47,101 nucleotides of DNA from Alphaproteobacteria bacterium (GCA_024277955.1 JAJRUE010000054.1:1-47101); one strand, 5' to 3'. Shown: positions 31,601-41,156, counted from the first letter of the stretch. The notes: generated from the letters alone by a model not told the origin. Numbers and translations: made by a program.

Positions 31601-32653
31601 TCAGCTGGCGGCGGCGCGCATCACCATGCCGAACAGGTCGCGCGGATCGTCCGGATCGGCGAGCATGTCGAGCGGTTCAAAAAAGCCTGTGCCGTTGATG
31701 CGCTCGCGCACGAAGCGCAGGGCCGAAAAGTCCTCGATCGCGAATCCGACGCTGTCGAACAGCGTGATCTGGCGGGCGTCGGTGCGTCCCGGGCTTTCGC
31801 CGCGGATCACCTGCCACAGCTCGTGCACCGGGTGGTCGTCGGCCAGTTGCTGGATTTCGCCCTCGATCCGGGTTTGCGGCGGGTATTCCACGAAGATGTC
31901 GGACCGCAGCAGGATGTCGCGGTGCAGTTCGGTCTTGCCGGGGCAGTCGCCGCCGATGGCGTTGATGTGCACGCCGGCGCCCACCATGTTGTCGGTCAGT
32001 ATGGTCGCGTATTGCTTGTCGGCGGTGCAGGTGGTGATGATCTGGGCGCCTTCGATCGCCTCTTCGGGCGTGGTGCATTTCACGACGTTCAAGCCGCTGC
32101 CGGCCAGGTTGCGGGCGCATTTTTCGGTTGCCGCGTGGTCGATATCGTAGAGCCGCACCGTGTCGATGCCCACGACGGTTTTCATCGCCAGGGTCTGAAA
32201 CTCGCTTTGCGCGCCGTTGCCGATCATCGCCATGGTGGTCGCGCCCCGGGGCGCCAGGTGGCGCGCCGCCATCGCCGAGGTGGCGGCCGTGCGCAGCGCC
32301 GTCAGGATGGTCATCTCCGACAGCAGCACCGGGTAGCCGTTGTCCACATCCGCCAGCAGGCCAAAGGCGGTGACCGTCTGGCGGCCCTCGCGCATGTTCT
32401 TGGGGTGGCCGTTGACGTATTTGAAGCCGTAGACCTCGCCGTCCGAGGTGGGCATCAGCTCGATCACCCCCTGGGCCGAATGGCTGGCGACGCGCGGGGT
32501 CTTGTCGAACACCTCCCAGCGGGCGAAATCGGCCTGGACGTAGTCGGTCAGCTCGGCCAGCATCCTTTCCAGGCCGATGTGATGCACCAGGCGCATCATG
32601 TTCTCGACGCTGACAAAGGGGACGAGGGCGAGGGGCGAGGGTTGGTTGGTCAT
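31601..32653 (-). CDS. Ornithine cyclodeaminase
   Basis: The 350-residue protein matches ornithine cyclodeaminase/mu-crystallin: FKYVNGHPKNMREGRQTVTAFGLLADVDNGYPVLLSEMTILTALRTAATSAMAARHLAPR, the NAD-binding MAMIGNGAQSEFQ, VGAGVHINAIGGDCPGKTELH. It converts ornithine to proline with release of ammonia. The start at 32651-32653 has GGAG and is 13 bases after the arginase stop. Together they turn arginine into proline and urea. Confidence 0.93.
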   Translation of the reverse strand: MTNQPSPLALVPFVSVENMMRLVHHIGLERMLAELTDYVQADFARWEVFDKTPRVASHSAQGVIELMPTSDGEVYGFKYVNGHPKNMREGRQTVTAFGLLADVDNGYPVLLSEMTILTALRTAATSAMAARHLAPRGATTMAMIGNGAQSEFQTLAMKTVVGIDTVRLYDIDHAATEKCARNLAGSGLNVVKCTTPEEAIEGAQIITTCTADKQYATILTDNMVGAGVHINAIGGDCPGKTELHRDILLRSDIFVEYPPQTRIEGEIQQLADDHPVHELWQVIRGESPGRTDARQITLFDSVGFAIEDFSALRFVRERINGTGFFEPLDMLADPDDPRDLFGMVMRAAAS

Positions 32654-32666
32654 CTGGGTCTCCGGG

Positions 32667-33599
32667 TCAGTCGTAGGCGCGGGTCGGGCGGTCGAACACG
32701 CGCCGGCCAAGGGCCGAAGCGGCAAGATCCACCATCACCCGCGCGGTGCGGCCGCGTTCATCAAGAAAGGGGTTGAGTTCGACGAGGTCGAGCGAGGTCA
32801 TCAGCGCGCTGTCGTGCAGCATCTCCATCACCAGGTGGGCTTCGCGCAAGGTTGCGCCGCCGGGCACCGTGGTGCCCACCGCCGGCGCGACGCCGGGATC
32901 CAGGAAATCCACGTCCAGCGACACGTGCAGCGCGCCGCCGGCCGCCGCGACGGTTTCGAGAAAGGCGGCCAGCGGGTCGGCGATGCCGTGTTCGTCGATC
33001 TGGCGCATGTCGTGGTAGCGGATGCGGCTGGCTTCCAGCGCGGCGCGTTCCGGCGCATCGACCGAGCGCAGCCCGAGGATGCAGACGTTGGGTTCCGGGA
33101 TCGGCGCGGCCAGCGGCGGAAAGCCGTCGAACCCCGGCTGGCCGGTCGCATAGGCCAGCGGTGTGCCGTGCAGGTTGCCGCTGGCGCTGGTGACGGGCGT
33201 GTGAAAATCGCTGTGCGCATCGAGCCACAGCACGAATTGTTCGCGCCCCGCAGCGGCGGCATGGGCGGCGACGCCGGACAGCGAGCCGAGCGACAGCGAA
33301 TGGTCGCCGCCCAGAAAGATCGGCAGGCCTTCGGCCATGGTGCGCTGGGCAATTTCGGCCAGCGTTCGGGTCCAGGCGATGGTCTGCGCCAGCGCGTGCA
33401 CCTGGCCTGTGGGCGCCGGGCCGTCCGGGGCGGGGATGTCGATTGCAAGGTTGCCGTGGTCGCGCAGGCTGTGGCCCAGGTCGCCCAGCGCGCGGGCCAG
33501 GCCTGCGGTGCGATAGGCGTCGGGGCCCATCAGGCAGCCCGCGCGCCGCTTGCCGCTGTCCACGGGCGCGCCGATCAGGTGGCAGGTTTCAAGGGTCAT
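32667..33599 (-). CDS. rocF: Arginase
   Basis: The 310-residue protein shows the ureohydrolase manganese ligands: GGDHS with His100, DAHSDFH (Asp127, His129, Asp131) and the late SLDVDFLDP block. EVNP-type LVELNPFLDERGRTA closes the fold. It hydrolyses arginine to ornithine and urea. The start at 33597-33599 follows GGAG. It is divergent from the Lrp/AsnC regulator and precedes ornithine cyclodeaminase, a standard arginine-catabolic pair. Confidence 0.94.
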   Translation of the reverse strand: MTLETCHLIGAPVDSGKRRAGCLMGPDAYRTAGLARALGDLGHSLRDHGNLAIDIPAPDGPAPTGQVHALAQTIAWTRTLAEIAQRTMAEGLPIFLGGDHSLSLGSLSGVAAHAAAAGREQFVLWLDAHSDFHTPVTSASGNLHGTPLAYATGQPGFDGFPPLAAPIPEPNVCILGLRSVDAPERAALEASRIRYHDMRQIDEHGIADPLAAFLETVAAAGGALHVSLDVDFLDPGVAPAVGTTVPGGATLREAHLVMEMLHDSALMTSLDLVELNPFLDERGRTARVMVDLAASALGRRVFDRPTRAYD

Positions 33600-33699
33600 G
33601 GTGTTTCTCCGGTTTGTGCTATTTTCATTCGAAACGGTGGGATTGTCAGCGGTTGTTTTGTGCAATATGGTGGCTGACAGATCAAAACGGATAAGCAAA

Positions 33700-34134
33700 A
33701 TGACCACTATGGACGATCTGGACCGGCGGCTGATCGCGCTGTTGCGGCGCGACGGGCGGGCGTCGCTTTCCGACATGGCGCTGGAACTCGGGGTGTCGCG
33801 CGCCACGGTGCGCGCGCGCCTCGAGCGGCTTCAGCACAGCGGCGAAATCGTCGGCTTTACGGTGGTCACCAAAAGCGACCACGCCACCTCGCCGGTGCGC
33901 GGGCTGATGCTGATCGGCATCGAAGGGCGCGGCGCCGACCGGATCATCCGCCAGCTGCGCGGCATCCCCGAGGTGACCGCGGTGCACACCACCAACGGGC
34001 GCTGGGATCTGGTGGTGGAAATCGGCACCGGTACGCTTGAGGCGCTGGACCGGGTGCTGGCGGAAATCCGGCGCATCGAGGGCGTGCTGGTCAGCGAAAC
34101 CAACCTGCTGCTGGCGACGCGCAAGTCGGCCTGA
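33700..34134 (+). CDS. Lrp/AsnC family transcriptional regulator
   Basis: The 144-residue protein has the N-terminal helix-turn-helix LDRRLIALLRRDGRASLSDMALELGVSRATVRARLERLQHSGEIVGFTV and the C-terminal RAM effector domain (RGLMLIGIEGRGADRIIRQLRGIPEVTAVHTTNGRWDLVVEIGT). It starts 100 bases from the arginase start on the opposite strand. By position it is probably the arginine or ornithine sensor of the rocF-ocd pair; the ligand is inference. Confidence 0.9.
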   Translation: MTTMDDLDRRLIALLRRDGRASLSDMALELGVSRATVRARLERLQHSGEIVGFTVVTKSDHATSPVRGLMLIGIEGRGADRIIRQLRGIPEVTAVHTTNGRWDLVVEIGTGTLEALDRVLAEIRRIEGVLVSETNLLLATRKSA

Positions 34135-34200
34135 GCGGGGCGGGGTGGCGCCGGCCTGTGCGCCCGACGGAAATCCTGGATCGCCTTTGCCTGCAATCCC

Positions 34201-34257
34201 GCCCGGCGGCACCGCCGGGCAGCGCCCGACCCGCCCCCGGGCCGGCCGCTGCCCTCC
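34201..34257. repeat. GC-rich palindromic repeat, family D, copy 3 (inverted)
   Basis: GCCCGGCGGCACCGCCGGGC followed by AGCGCCCGACCCGCCCC is the reverse complement of the right half of the repeat at 19561-19640. It lies between the Lrp/AsnC gene and ctaA. Confidence 0.65.
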
Positions 34258-34399
34258 ATATTTCTGCGACAACGATGCAGATACACGACCCTGGTGCGGG
34301 GACAAATGGCTGCGCCGGGGCCTGCGGGCCTTGTTCATCTCGCGGTGCGCGATTAGGGTCGCGCGAAACCCCGGATGACCCGCAAGCCATGAGATTGAG

Positions 34400-35542
34400 A
34401 TGAGCCAGAAACGTTCCATCTTCGAAGAGGTCCAGACCACCGAAAAGGCCGCCGCCCCCACCCCCGGCCTGATCGACCGCGAACGCGGCGGGCGCGGGGC
34501 GATCCGGTTTTGGCTGATGCTGCTGTTCGTGATGGTCATGGCGATCGTCGCGGTGGGCGGCGCGACCCGGCTGACCGACAGCGGCTTGTCGATCACCTCG
34601 TGGAAGCCGCTGGCCGGCGCGATCCCGCCGCTCAGCGACGCCGACTGGCAGGCGGAGTTCCAGGCCTACCAGGCGATCCCCGAATACCAGTTGCAAAACA
34701 AGGGGATGAGCCTATCAGAATTCAAGTCGATCTTCTGGTGGGAATGGGGCCACCGGCAGCTGGCGCGCTCGATCGGGCTGGTCTGGGCGGTCGGATTTTT
34801 CTGGTTTCTGGCGCGCAGGCAGATCCCCACCGGCTGGGCCGGGCGGCTGTTCGGGGTCGGCGTGCTGATCGGCCTGCAGGGGGCCGTGGGCTGGTGGATG
34901 GTGTCTTCGGGGCTGGGGGGCAAGATGCTGGACGTGGCCAGCTACCGGCTGGCGACGCATCTGGGGCTGGCGTTCTTCATCCTCGGGCTGATCGCCTGGT
35001 TCACCTTCCAGCTTGGCCGCAAGGAAGCCGACCTGATCCAGGCGCGCCGGATGCGCGAGGGCGCGCTGGTGCGCCTTGCCGGCGTCCTGCTGGGGCTGGC
35101 GTTCGCGCAGATCCTGCTGGGCGCGCTGGTCGCCGGGATCGACGCCGGGCGCGGCTATACCGACTGGCCCCTGATGGCCGGGCAGTTCTTTCCGCCGGAC
35201 GCATTCGACCTGACCCCGCTGTGGCGCAATTTCTTCGAAGACGACGGGCTGGTGCAGTTCGTGCACCGGATGTGGGGCTATCTGGTTTTCGCCTTCGGGC
35301 TGTTTGTCTGGTGGCGCTCGCGCGCGTCGGGCAACTTGGTGACCCGGCGCGCCTTTGACTGGATGGCGGTGATGCTGTTCGGCCAGATCGTGCTGGGGAT
35401 CATCACGGTGATGAACTCGGCGCCCGTCGATCTGGCGCTGACCCACCAGTTCGGGGCGGTGATCCTGTGGGTGCTGATCCTGCGGGCGCGTTTTCTGGCC
35501 GCCTACCCGGTGGCGCAATCCATCAAGGGGGCCCGCGCATGA
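34400..35542 (+). CDS. ctaA: Heme A synthase
   Basis: The 380-residue membrane protein has about eight transmembrane helices with the COX15/CtaA signatures VGGATRLTDSGLSITSWKPLAGAIPPL near residue 50, FKSIFWWEWGHRQLARSIGL (histidine ligand), LATHLGLAFFILG, GLVQFVHRMWGYLVF and LALTHQFGAVILWV. It oxidises heme O to heme A for aa3-type oxidase. The M32 gene overlaps its stop by four bases. Confidence 0.96.
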   Translation: MSQKRSIFEEVQTTEKAAAPTPGLIDRERGGRGAIRFWLMLLFVMVMAIVAVGGATRLTDSGLSITSWKPLAGAIPPLSDADWQAEFQAYQAIPEYQLQNKGMSLSEFKSIFWWEWGHRQLARSIGLVWAVGFFWFLARRQIPTGWAGRLFGVGVLIGLQGAVGWWMVSSGLGGKMLDVASYRLATHLGLAFFILGLIAWFTFQLGRKEADLIQARRMREGALVRLAGVLLGLAFAQILLGALVAGIDAGRGYTDWPLMAGQFFPPDAFDLTPLWRNFFEDDGLVQFVHRMWGYLVFAFGLFVWWRSRASGNLVTRRAFDWMAVMLFGQIVLGIITVMNSAPVDLALTHQFGAVILWVLILRARFLAAYPVAQSIKGARA

Positions 35543-37014
35543 GCGCCTATCAAGACCTGATCGCCTACCAGCGCGAAACCGAAGCCCTGGCCCAGGTCGC
35601 GGGCCGGCTGGGCTGGGACCAGGAAACCGTGATGCCCCGTGGCGCCGCGCCGCAGCGGGCCGAAGAAATGGGCGCGATCGAAGCGGTGCTGCACGCGCGC
35701 CGCACCGACGCGCGCATCGGCGACTGGCTGGCGGCGGTGGACGAGGCGGCGCTGGACGACGCGGGGCGCGCCAATCTGCGGCTGATCCGCCGCTCTTACG
35801 AGCGCAACGTCAAGGTGCCCGCCGATCTGGCGAGCGAGATCGCGCGGGTCACCAGCCGGGCCCAGGGCATCTGGGCGGTGGCGCGCGAAGACGAAGATTT
35901 CGCCGCCTTCGCCCCGACGCTGGAAAAGGTGGTATCCCTGCGCCGGCAAGAGGCGCAGGCGCTGGCGGCGGGGGGCGATCTCTATGATGCGCTGCTGGAC
36001 GACTACGAACCCGGCGCGACGGGGGCCGCACTGGAAGCGATGTTCGCCGCCCTGCGCCCGCGCCTGGTGGAACTGCGCGCGGGCGTGCTGGCCGCCGAAG
36101 CGCCGCCGCCGCTGGACCACGGCTTTGACGAGGCGGGGCAACTGGCGCTGTCGCGCGAACTGGCGGCGGTGTTCGGCTATGACTTTGACCACGGGCGGAT
36201 CGACAAGGCGGTGCATCCGTTTTCCTCGGGCTCGGGGCTGGACGTGCGCATCACCACCCGCACCAGCGCGCGCGACCCGTTCAACTGTTTCTATTCCACC
36301 ATCCACGAGGTCGGGCACGCGACCTATGAACAGGGGGTGGACCGCCACCATCTGCTGACCCCGGTGGGCGGCGGCGTGTCGATGGGCGTGCACGAAAGCC
36401 AGAGCCGGATCTACGAAAACCAGCTTGGCCGCTCGCGCGCCTTTACCGGCTTTCTCTACCGGCGGATGCGCGATGTTTTCGGCGATTTCGGGGTGGCGAC
36501 GGAAGAGGATTTCTACAAGCTCGTGAACCGGGTGCAGCCGGGCTACATCCGCACAGAAGCCGACGAGGTGCACTACAACCTGCACATCCTGATGCGTTTC
36601 GACCTGGAACGCGCGGTGATCTCGGGCGATCTGAAGGTTGCCGACCTGCCGGCGGCCTGGAACGAACGCTTTGAGGCCGATTTCGGCGTGGCGGTGGACA
36701 AGCCCTCGAACGGGGTGCTGCAGGATGTGCACTGGTCGGTGGGGCTGTTCGGCTACTTTCCGACCTACACGCTGGGCAACGTCTATGCCGGCTGCCTGCA
36801 CCGGGCGCTGCGCGCGGCGGTGCCGGACCTGGACGACCAGCTGGCGCGCGGCGACGCCACGGCCGCGACCGGCTGGCTACGCGAGAACCTGCAGCGCTAC
36901 GGCGGGCTGCGAGAGCCGCGCGCGACGGTGGAAAAGGCCTGTGGCTTTGCCGCCTCGGAAGCGCCGCTGCTGGAATATCTGGAAGAAAAATTCGCCGCGC
37001 TCTACGCGGTATGA
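35539..37014 (+). CDS. Carboxypeptidase M32
   Basis: The 491-residue metallopeptidase has the HEXXH zinc site HEVGH at 256-260, with HPF (226-228), GVHESQSRIYENQLGRS downstream carrying the third ligand, and GYIRTEADEVHYNLHILMRFDLE. It begins MSAYQDLIAYQRETEALAQVAGRLGWDQETVMP, the usual family N-terminus. It removes C-terminal residues from peptides in the cytoplasm. It is coupled to ctaA and to the broken MFS frame by start/stop overlaps. Confidence 0.93.
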   Translation: MSAYQDLIAYQRETEALAQVAGRLGWDQETVMPRGAAPQRAEEMGAIEAVLHARRTDARIGDWLAAVDEAALDDAGRANLRLIRRSYERNVKVPADLASEIARVTSRAQGIWAVAREDEDFAAFAPTLEKVVSLRRQEAQALAAGGDLYDALLDDYEPGATGAALEAMFAALRPRLVELRAGVLAAEAPPPLDHGFDEAGQLALSRELAAVFGYDFDHGRIDKAVHPFSSGSGLDVRITTRTSARDPFNCFYSTIHEVGHATYEQGVDRHHLLTPVGGGVSMGVHESQSRIYENQLGRSRAFTGFLYRRMRDVFGDFGVATEEDFYKLVNRVQPGYIRTEADEVHYNLHILMRFDLERAVISGDLKVADLPAAWNERFEADFGVAVDKPSNGVLQDVHWSVGLFGYFPTYTLGNVYAGCLHRALRAAVPDLDDQLARGDATAATGWLRENLQRYGGLREPRATVEKACGFAASEAPLLEYLEEKFAALYAV

Positions 37015-37804
37015 GCGCGCCCGCCGGCGAGGCGCCGCGCGGCGATGCGCTGGCGGTCTGGATGCTGGCGGTGGGGCCGACGCTGGCGCTGCTGGTGTCG
37101 GCTGGCGCGGGGCGGTGCTGGTTTTTGTCGCGAATCAGATCGGGATATCGACGCCGCTGAACCTCATCGCCGGGCGGCGGCTGCGGCGCGGCGCGCGCGC
37201 CGGGGGCGACACCGGATCGGCCGACAAGGGCAAACTGCGCCTTGCGCTGCGTCATTCGGCGTTCTGGATGCTCGCCGCCGTGTTCGGCCTGTCGACGATG
37301 GTGCACACCATGCTGGTGACCTACTTCATCCCGATTTTCACCGGGCTTGGCATGGTCAAGGCCGACGCGGTTGCAGCCGCCAGCATGGTCGGGCCGTTCC
37401 AGGTTCTGGGCCGTATCGTGCTGATGGTGCAGGGCGTGCGCATCGGCGCGCGCGGGGCGACCCGCGCGGCGCTGGCGGGGCTGGTGCTGGCCTGCGCGAT
37501 TTTGCTGGGGGCGGGCCTCGAACCGCGGCTGGTTTTCCTGTTCGCGGCGATCCAGGGCGCTTCGGTCGGCATGCTCAGCATCCTGCGCCCGGTGCTGATC
37601 GCCGAGACGCTGGGCCGCGCGGGGTTCGGGGCGATCTCGGGCACCATCGCCGCGGTGCCGCTGGTCGCCAGCGCGCTGGCCCCGGTGGTCGGGGCGCTGG
37701 TGCTGACCGCCCTTGGCGTCGGCGGGTTCGTGGCGGTGACACTGACGCTTGCGCTGGTGACCCTGGGTCTGGCGGCGGCGCTGCGCCGGCCCGGTCCCGG
37801 CTGA
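37011..37804 (+). pseudogene. MFS transporter remnant with internal deletion and frameshift
   Basis: An ATG overlapping the carboxypeptidase stop opens MSAPAGEAPRGDALAVWMLAVGPTLALLVSA, a first transmembrane helix. Near 37100 the homology moves to another frame: GWRGAVLVFVANQIGISTPLNLI, which corresponds to about helix 6 of MFS proteins, and then the whole second half continues to 37804 (FWMLAAVFGLSTMVHTMLVTYFIPIF ... AALRRPGPG). Helices between 1 and 6 are missing and the frame changes, so frame 1 ends at about 37160. The second half keeps normal codon use, so the loss looks recent, or is an assembly error. Confidence 0.8.
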
Positions 37805-37829
37805 GGCAACCGGGGAACAAACCCGGCCT

Positions 37830-38264
37830 TCAGCCCGGCTGCACCGGCCATTTCGCGTTCAGGTCGGCCAGCCCGCGCGCGATCAGCTCGCCCAGCACCT
37901 CAAGATCGATGTCGTCGAGCTTGTTCACATACCAGCAGCTTTTCCCGCGCTTGTGCTTGCCCAGCCGGGTAGCGATGTCGCTGTAGGGCGCATAGCCCGG
38001 CATGATGTAGATCGAGTGGCGCGCCTTGGCCGGGCGAAAGCCGGTGGCCAGCGTGTCGCCTTCGCGGCCGCTTTCGTAGGTATAGTGATATTGCCCGTAG
38101 CCGATCATCGACCCGGCCCAGAGCCGCGGCTGAAAGCCGGTCGTCTTGCGAAACAGCGCGTCCAGCGCTTCGGCTTCGCGGCGGCGGCGCGCGGGCAGGG
38201 CGGCGATGAAGGCTTCGACCTCGGTGATGCCGCCCTCGGGGAGGGTCTTGTTGGCCCGGCTCAT
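37830..38264 (-). CDS. DUF1801 domain protein
   Basis: The 144-residue protein matches the DUF1801/YdhG-like domain: EVEAFIAALPARRRREAEALDALFRKTTGFQPRLWAGSMIGYGQYHYTYESGREGDTLATGFRPAKARHSIYIMPGY, with a C-terminal KRGKSCWYVNKLDDIDLEVLGELI. No catalytic activity is established for the family. The start overlaps the stop of the enoyl-CoA hydratase-like gene (ATGA), so they are cotranscribed. It ends opposite the broken MFS gene. Confidence 0.85.
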   Translation of the reverse strand: MSRANKTLPEGGITEVEAFIAALPARRRREAEALDALFRKTTGFQPRLWAGSMIGYGQYHYTYESGREGDTLATGFRPAKARHSIYIMPGYAPYSDIATRLGKHKRGKSCWYVNKLDDIDLEVLGELIARGLADLNAKWPVQPG

Positions 38265-39046
38265 TGGCTCCACGCGGGGGGGCGTTTTTCCAGGAACGCG
38301 GCGATGCCTTCTTCGGTGTCGCGGTCCAGCATGTTTTCCACCATCGCCTCGCCGGCAAAGGCATAGGCCTGTTCGGTGGTCATCTCGAGCTGATCATAGA
38401 ACGCCCGCTTGCCGATGCGCACCGCCGAGCCAAGCTTGCCGGCGACGGTTTCGGCCAGCGCGCGGGTTTCTTCGGCCAGTGTCTCGGGCGGGGCCAGGCG
38501 GTTGATCAGCCCGAGTTCGCGGGCGCGCCCGGCCTCGATGAAAGCCCCGGTGGTGAGCATCTCGAAGGCCTGCTTGCGCGCGATGTTGCGGCTGAGCGCC
38601 ACCATCGGGGTGGAACAGAACAGGCCGATATTCACCCCGTTCACCCCAAAGCGCGTGCCCTCGGCCGCCACCGCCATGTCGCAGCTGGCCACCAGCTGGC
38701 AGCCGGCGGCGGTGGCGATGCCGTGCACCTGCGCGATCACCGGCTGCGGCAGGCGCGGGATCGCCAGCATCACCTCCGAGCAGCGCCGGAACAGGTCGGC
38801 GAAATAGGCGGCCCCGCCATCCTCGGCCTGCCGCCCGCGGGTCATTTCCTTGAGGTCGTGGCCGGCGCAAAACGCCTTGCCCTCGCCCGACAGGATCACC
38901 ACCCGCACCGAGCGGTCGTCGGCGAGGCGCGCGAATTCCTGTTTCAGCGCCGCCAGCATCGCATCCGACAGCGCGTTCAGATTGGCGGGAGAATTCATCG
39001 TCAGATGGGCGATGCCATCCTTGTCGTCACGTCGTAGCAAAGTCAT
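38261..39046 (-). CDS. Enoyl-CoA hydratase/isomerase family protein
   Basis: The 261-residue crotonase-fold protein has FCAGHDLKEMTRGR (oxyanion-hole loop), PQPVIAQVHGIATAAGCQLVASCDMAVAAEGTRFGVNGVNIGLFCSTPMVALSRNIARKQAFEML and a C-terminal EEGIAAFLEKRPPAW. This is close to the ECHDC3-like group, whose reaction is not settled. GAGGA precedes the chosen start (MTLLRRDDKDG); an upstream in-frame start lies in the intergenic region with the divergent thioesterase gene. Confidence 0.9.
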   Translation of the reverse strand: MTLLRRDDKDGIAHLTMNSPANLNALSDAMLAALKQEFARLADDRSVRVVILSGEGKAFCAGHDLKEMTRGRQAEDGGAAYFADLFRRCSEVMLAIPRLPQPVIAQVHGIATAAGCQLVASCDMAVAAEGTRFGVNGVNIGLFCSTPMVALSRNIARKQAFEMLTTGAFIEAGRARELGLINRLAPPETLAEETRALAETVAGKLGSAVRIGKRAFYDQLEMTTEQAYAFAGEAMVENMLDRDTEEGIAAFLEKRPPAWSQ

Positions 39047-39116
39047 CTTGCGTCCTCTGGTCTGTCGGGCCAAGTCTAGGGCAGTGCCGCCACCGGGGAA
39101 AGAGCAGGGGGAAGAG

Positions 39117-39539
39117 ATGGAACTGAAAATGTCCCGCGACGAGCTGGACGCGTTCATGCACCGGGCGTTCCCGCAGGCGGCCCACGACTATTGCATCGAC
39201 CGGGTGGACGCGGGCGAACTGACGGCGCGCCTGAAGGTGGACGACCGTCACCTGCGCCCCGGCGACACGGTGTCGGGCCCGGCGATGTTCGCGCTGGCGG
39301 ATGTGTCGGTCTATCTGGCGATCCTGGCGGTGATCGGCCCCGAGGCGCTGGCCGTCACCACCAACTGTTCCATCGACTTCATACGCAAGCCCGCCGCCGG
39401 GGTGGACCTGATCGCCGAGGCCAAGCTGCTCAAGCTGGGGCGCGCCCTGGCGGTGGGCGATGTGCTGATCCGCTCGCAGGGGCGCAGCGAACCGGTGGCG
39501 CGCGCGACGCTGACTTATTCGATCCCGCCAAAGCGTTAG
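39117..39539 (+). CDS. Hotdog-fold thioesterase, PaaI family
   Basis: The 140-residue protein contains LKVDDRHLRPGDTVSGPAMFALADVSVYLAILAVIGPEALAVTTNCSIDFIRKPAAGVDLIAEAKLLKLGRALAVGDVLIRS, the hotdog fold with the acidic residue (ADVSVY) used by PaaI-type acyl-CoA thioesterases. AGGGGGAAG precedes the start. It is divergent from the enoyl-CoA hydratase-like gene, 70 bases away, and both act on acyl-CoAs; the substrate is unknown. Confidence 0.87.
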   Translation: MELKMSRDELDAFMHRAFPQAAHDYCIDRVDAGELTARLKVDDRHLRPGDTVSGPAMFALADVSVYLAILAVIGPEALAVTTNCSIDFIRKPAAGVDLIAEAKLLKLGRALAVGDVLIRSQGRSEPVARATLTYSIPPKR

Positions 39540-39850
39540 CGGAATGGTCCTTGTGAACAAGATCACGTGATCCTTCAGCCAGAATCGCTACTTGCATTGA
39601 CTGGGTGTTTTCCGGCGCGCTGATGGCCGTTTCGGTCTTGAAGAGTTGCGCCGCGATCTTGGGGACGACCGGGGTTGGTATCCGGTCGGAATTCACAGTC
39701 GCCAGCTTTCCAGGGCAGCCGATGACGCGGCGAATGCGGCTTTCCGCCCGGTGGCTGGCGGAGTCGTGAAAAACGAGCCCTTGAGTGGGGTAAAATAATA
39801 CCGTAATTGCAACCCATTGAAAACACGCCAGTTATTTGTTGCTATCGCTC

Positions 39851-39878
39851 TTGACCCGCTGCGCGATTGCTTTAGAAC
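39851..39878 (+). promoter_or_regulatory. Probable rplM-rpsI promoter, in a 372-base gap
   Basis: TTGACC (39851-39856) and TAGAAC (39873-39878) are 16 bases apart, 34 bases before the rplM start. The rest of the gap (39540-39911) contains a perfect 12-base palindrome GATCACGTGATC near 39560 and an AT-rich stretch near 39785-39845 but no gene I can support. Confidence 0.65.
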
Positions 39879-39911
39879 ACCCCAATCCAATCCCACTATC
39901 AGGGTAGCAAC

Positions 39912-40379
39912 ATGAAAACCTTTTCTGCAACTCCGGCAGATATCGACAAGAAGTGGATCCTGATCGACGCCGAGGGCGTTGTTCTGGGCCGTCTTGCCTC
40001 GATCATCGCCATGCGTCTGCGTGGCAAGCATAAACCGACCTTCACCCCGTCGATGGACATGGGTGACAATGTCATCGTGATCAATGCCGACAAGGTGCAG
40101 CTGACCGGCAACAAGCGCGCCGACAAGGTGCACTACTGGCACACCGGCTATCCCGGCGGCATCAAGAGCCGCACCGCCGGCCAGATCCTCGAGGGCGACC
40201 ACCCCGAGCGCGTCGTCATCAAGGCGGTGCAGCGCATGCTGCCCGGCGGCAAGCTGAGCCGCAAGCAGATGACCAACCTGCGCGTCTATGCCGGCGCCGA
40301 GCACCCGCACGCGGCGCAAAACCCGGAAGTGCTGGACGTGAAAGCCATGAACCCGAAAAACACGAGGGTTGCCAAATGA
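39912..40379 (+). CDS. rplM: 50S ribosomal protein L13
   Basis: The 155-residue protein begins [46 protein letters not shown] and continues [33 protein letters not shown] ... [40 protein letters not shown], the complete L13 fold. It is overlapped by rpsI at its stop (ATGA), the universal L13-S9 pair. Confidence 0.98.
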   Translation: MKTFSATPADIDKKWILIDAEGVVLGRLASIIAMRLRGKHKPTFTPSMDMGDNVIVINADKVQLTGNKRADKVHYWHTGYPGGIKSRTAGQILEGDHPERVVIKAVQRMLPGGKLSRKQMTNLRVYAGAEHPHAAQNPEVLDVKAMNPKNTRVAK

Positions 40380-40867
40380 CCGATGAAATCAAGACCCTCG
40401 AAGAGCTGAACACCGTCGCCGAAGGCACTCCGGCCCCCGAAGCCGAACCCGCCGTCACCCGCGAGCCGGTTCGCGACGAGCTGGGCCGCGCCTATGCCAC
40501 CGGCAAGCGCAAGGACGCGGTTGCGCGCGTCTGGATCAAGCCGGGCTCCGGCAAGGTCACCGTGAACGGGCGCGAAATGAACACCTATTTCGCCCGTCCG
40601 GTGCTGCAGATGATCCTGCGCCAGCCCTTTACCGTGGCCGGCGTCGCCGACCAGTTCGACGTGGTCGCCACCGTCAAGGGCGGCGGGCTGTCGGGCCAGG
40701 CCGGTGCGGTCAAGCACGGCATCTCGAAAGCGCTGCAGCTCTATGATCCGAGCCTGCGCGCGCCGCTCAAGGCGGCGGGTTTCCTGACCCGCGACAGCCG
40801 CGTGGTGGAACGCAAGAAATACGGCAAGCGCAAGGCGCGCCGGAGCTTCCAGTTCTCCAAGCGCTGA
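40376..40867 (+). CDS. rpsI: 30S ribosomal protein S9
   Basis: The 163-residue protein has a roughly 30-residue acidic N-terminal extension, then [108 protein letters not shown]. The C-terminal KR that reaches the P site is present. The N-terminal extension is common in Alphaproteobacteria. It is followed by a clear terminator at 40923. Confidence 0.98.
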   Translation: MTDEIKTLEELNTVAEGTPAPEAEPAVTREPVRDELGRAYATGKRKDAVARVWIKPGSGKVTVNGREMNTYFARPVLQMILRQPFTVAGVADQFDVVATVKGGGLSGQAGAVKHGISKALQLYDPSLRAPLKAAGFLTRDSRVVERKKYGKRKARRSFQFSKR

Positions 40868-40922
40868 TCCGGTCACGGATCGATCTGCCGGGGCCTGTCC
40901 CCGGCCACCGCCACAAGAACAG

Positions 40923-40954
40923 GGCGCCGCGACCTCCGCGGCGCCTTTCTTTTT
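40923..40954 (+). terminator. Intrinsic terminator after rpsI
   Basis: GGCGCCGC (40923-40930) pairs with GCGGCGCC (40938-40945) around a 7-base loop and is followed by TTTCTTTTT. Confidence 0.9.
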
Positions 40955-41156
40955 GCCGCCCCTCCAAATCCGCGCCACCCGGCCGCGCCACGCCGCATAT
41001 GGCAACAATCCTGAGGGCGCCACAGGCATTGTTTCCATAACCCGGAACAAGGGCCGAATTGTCCCCGAGATTTTCTCATTCTGCCGCGACCCCGGCCCAA
41101 ATTTGGCCCAATTCACACCTAGTTAATGGGCGTTAACCACTTAGCCGGGACCGTGA

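Noticed and set aside
39575-39826. An 83-codon minus-strand frame upstream of rplM
   Set aside because: No ribosome-binding site and no recognisable features; it overlaps AT-rich promoter DNA of rplM.
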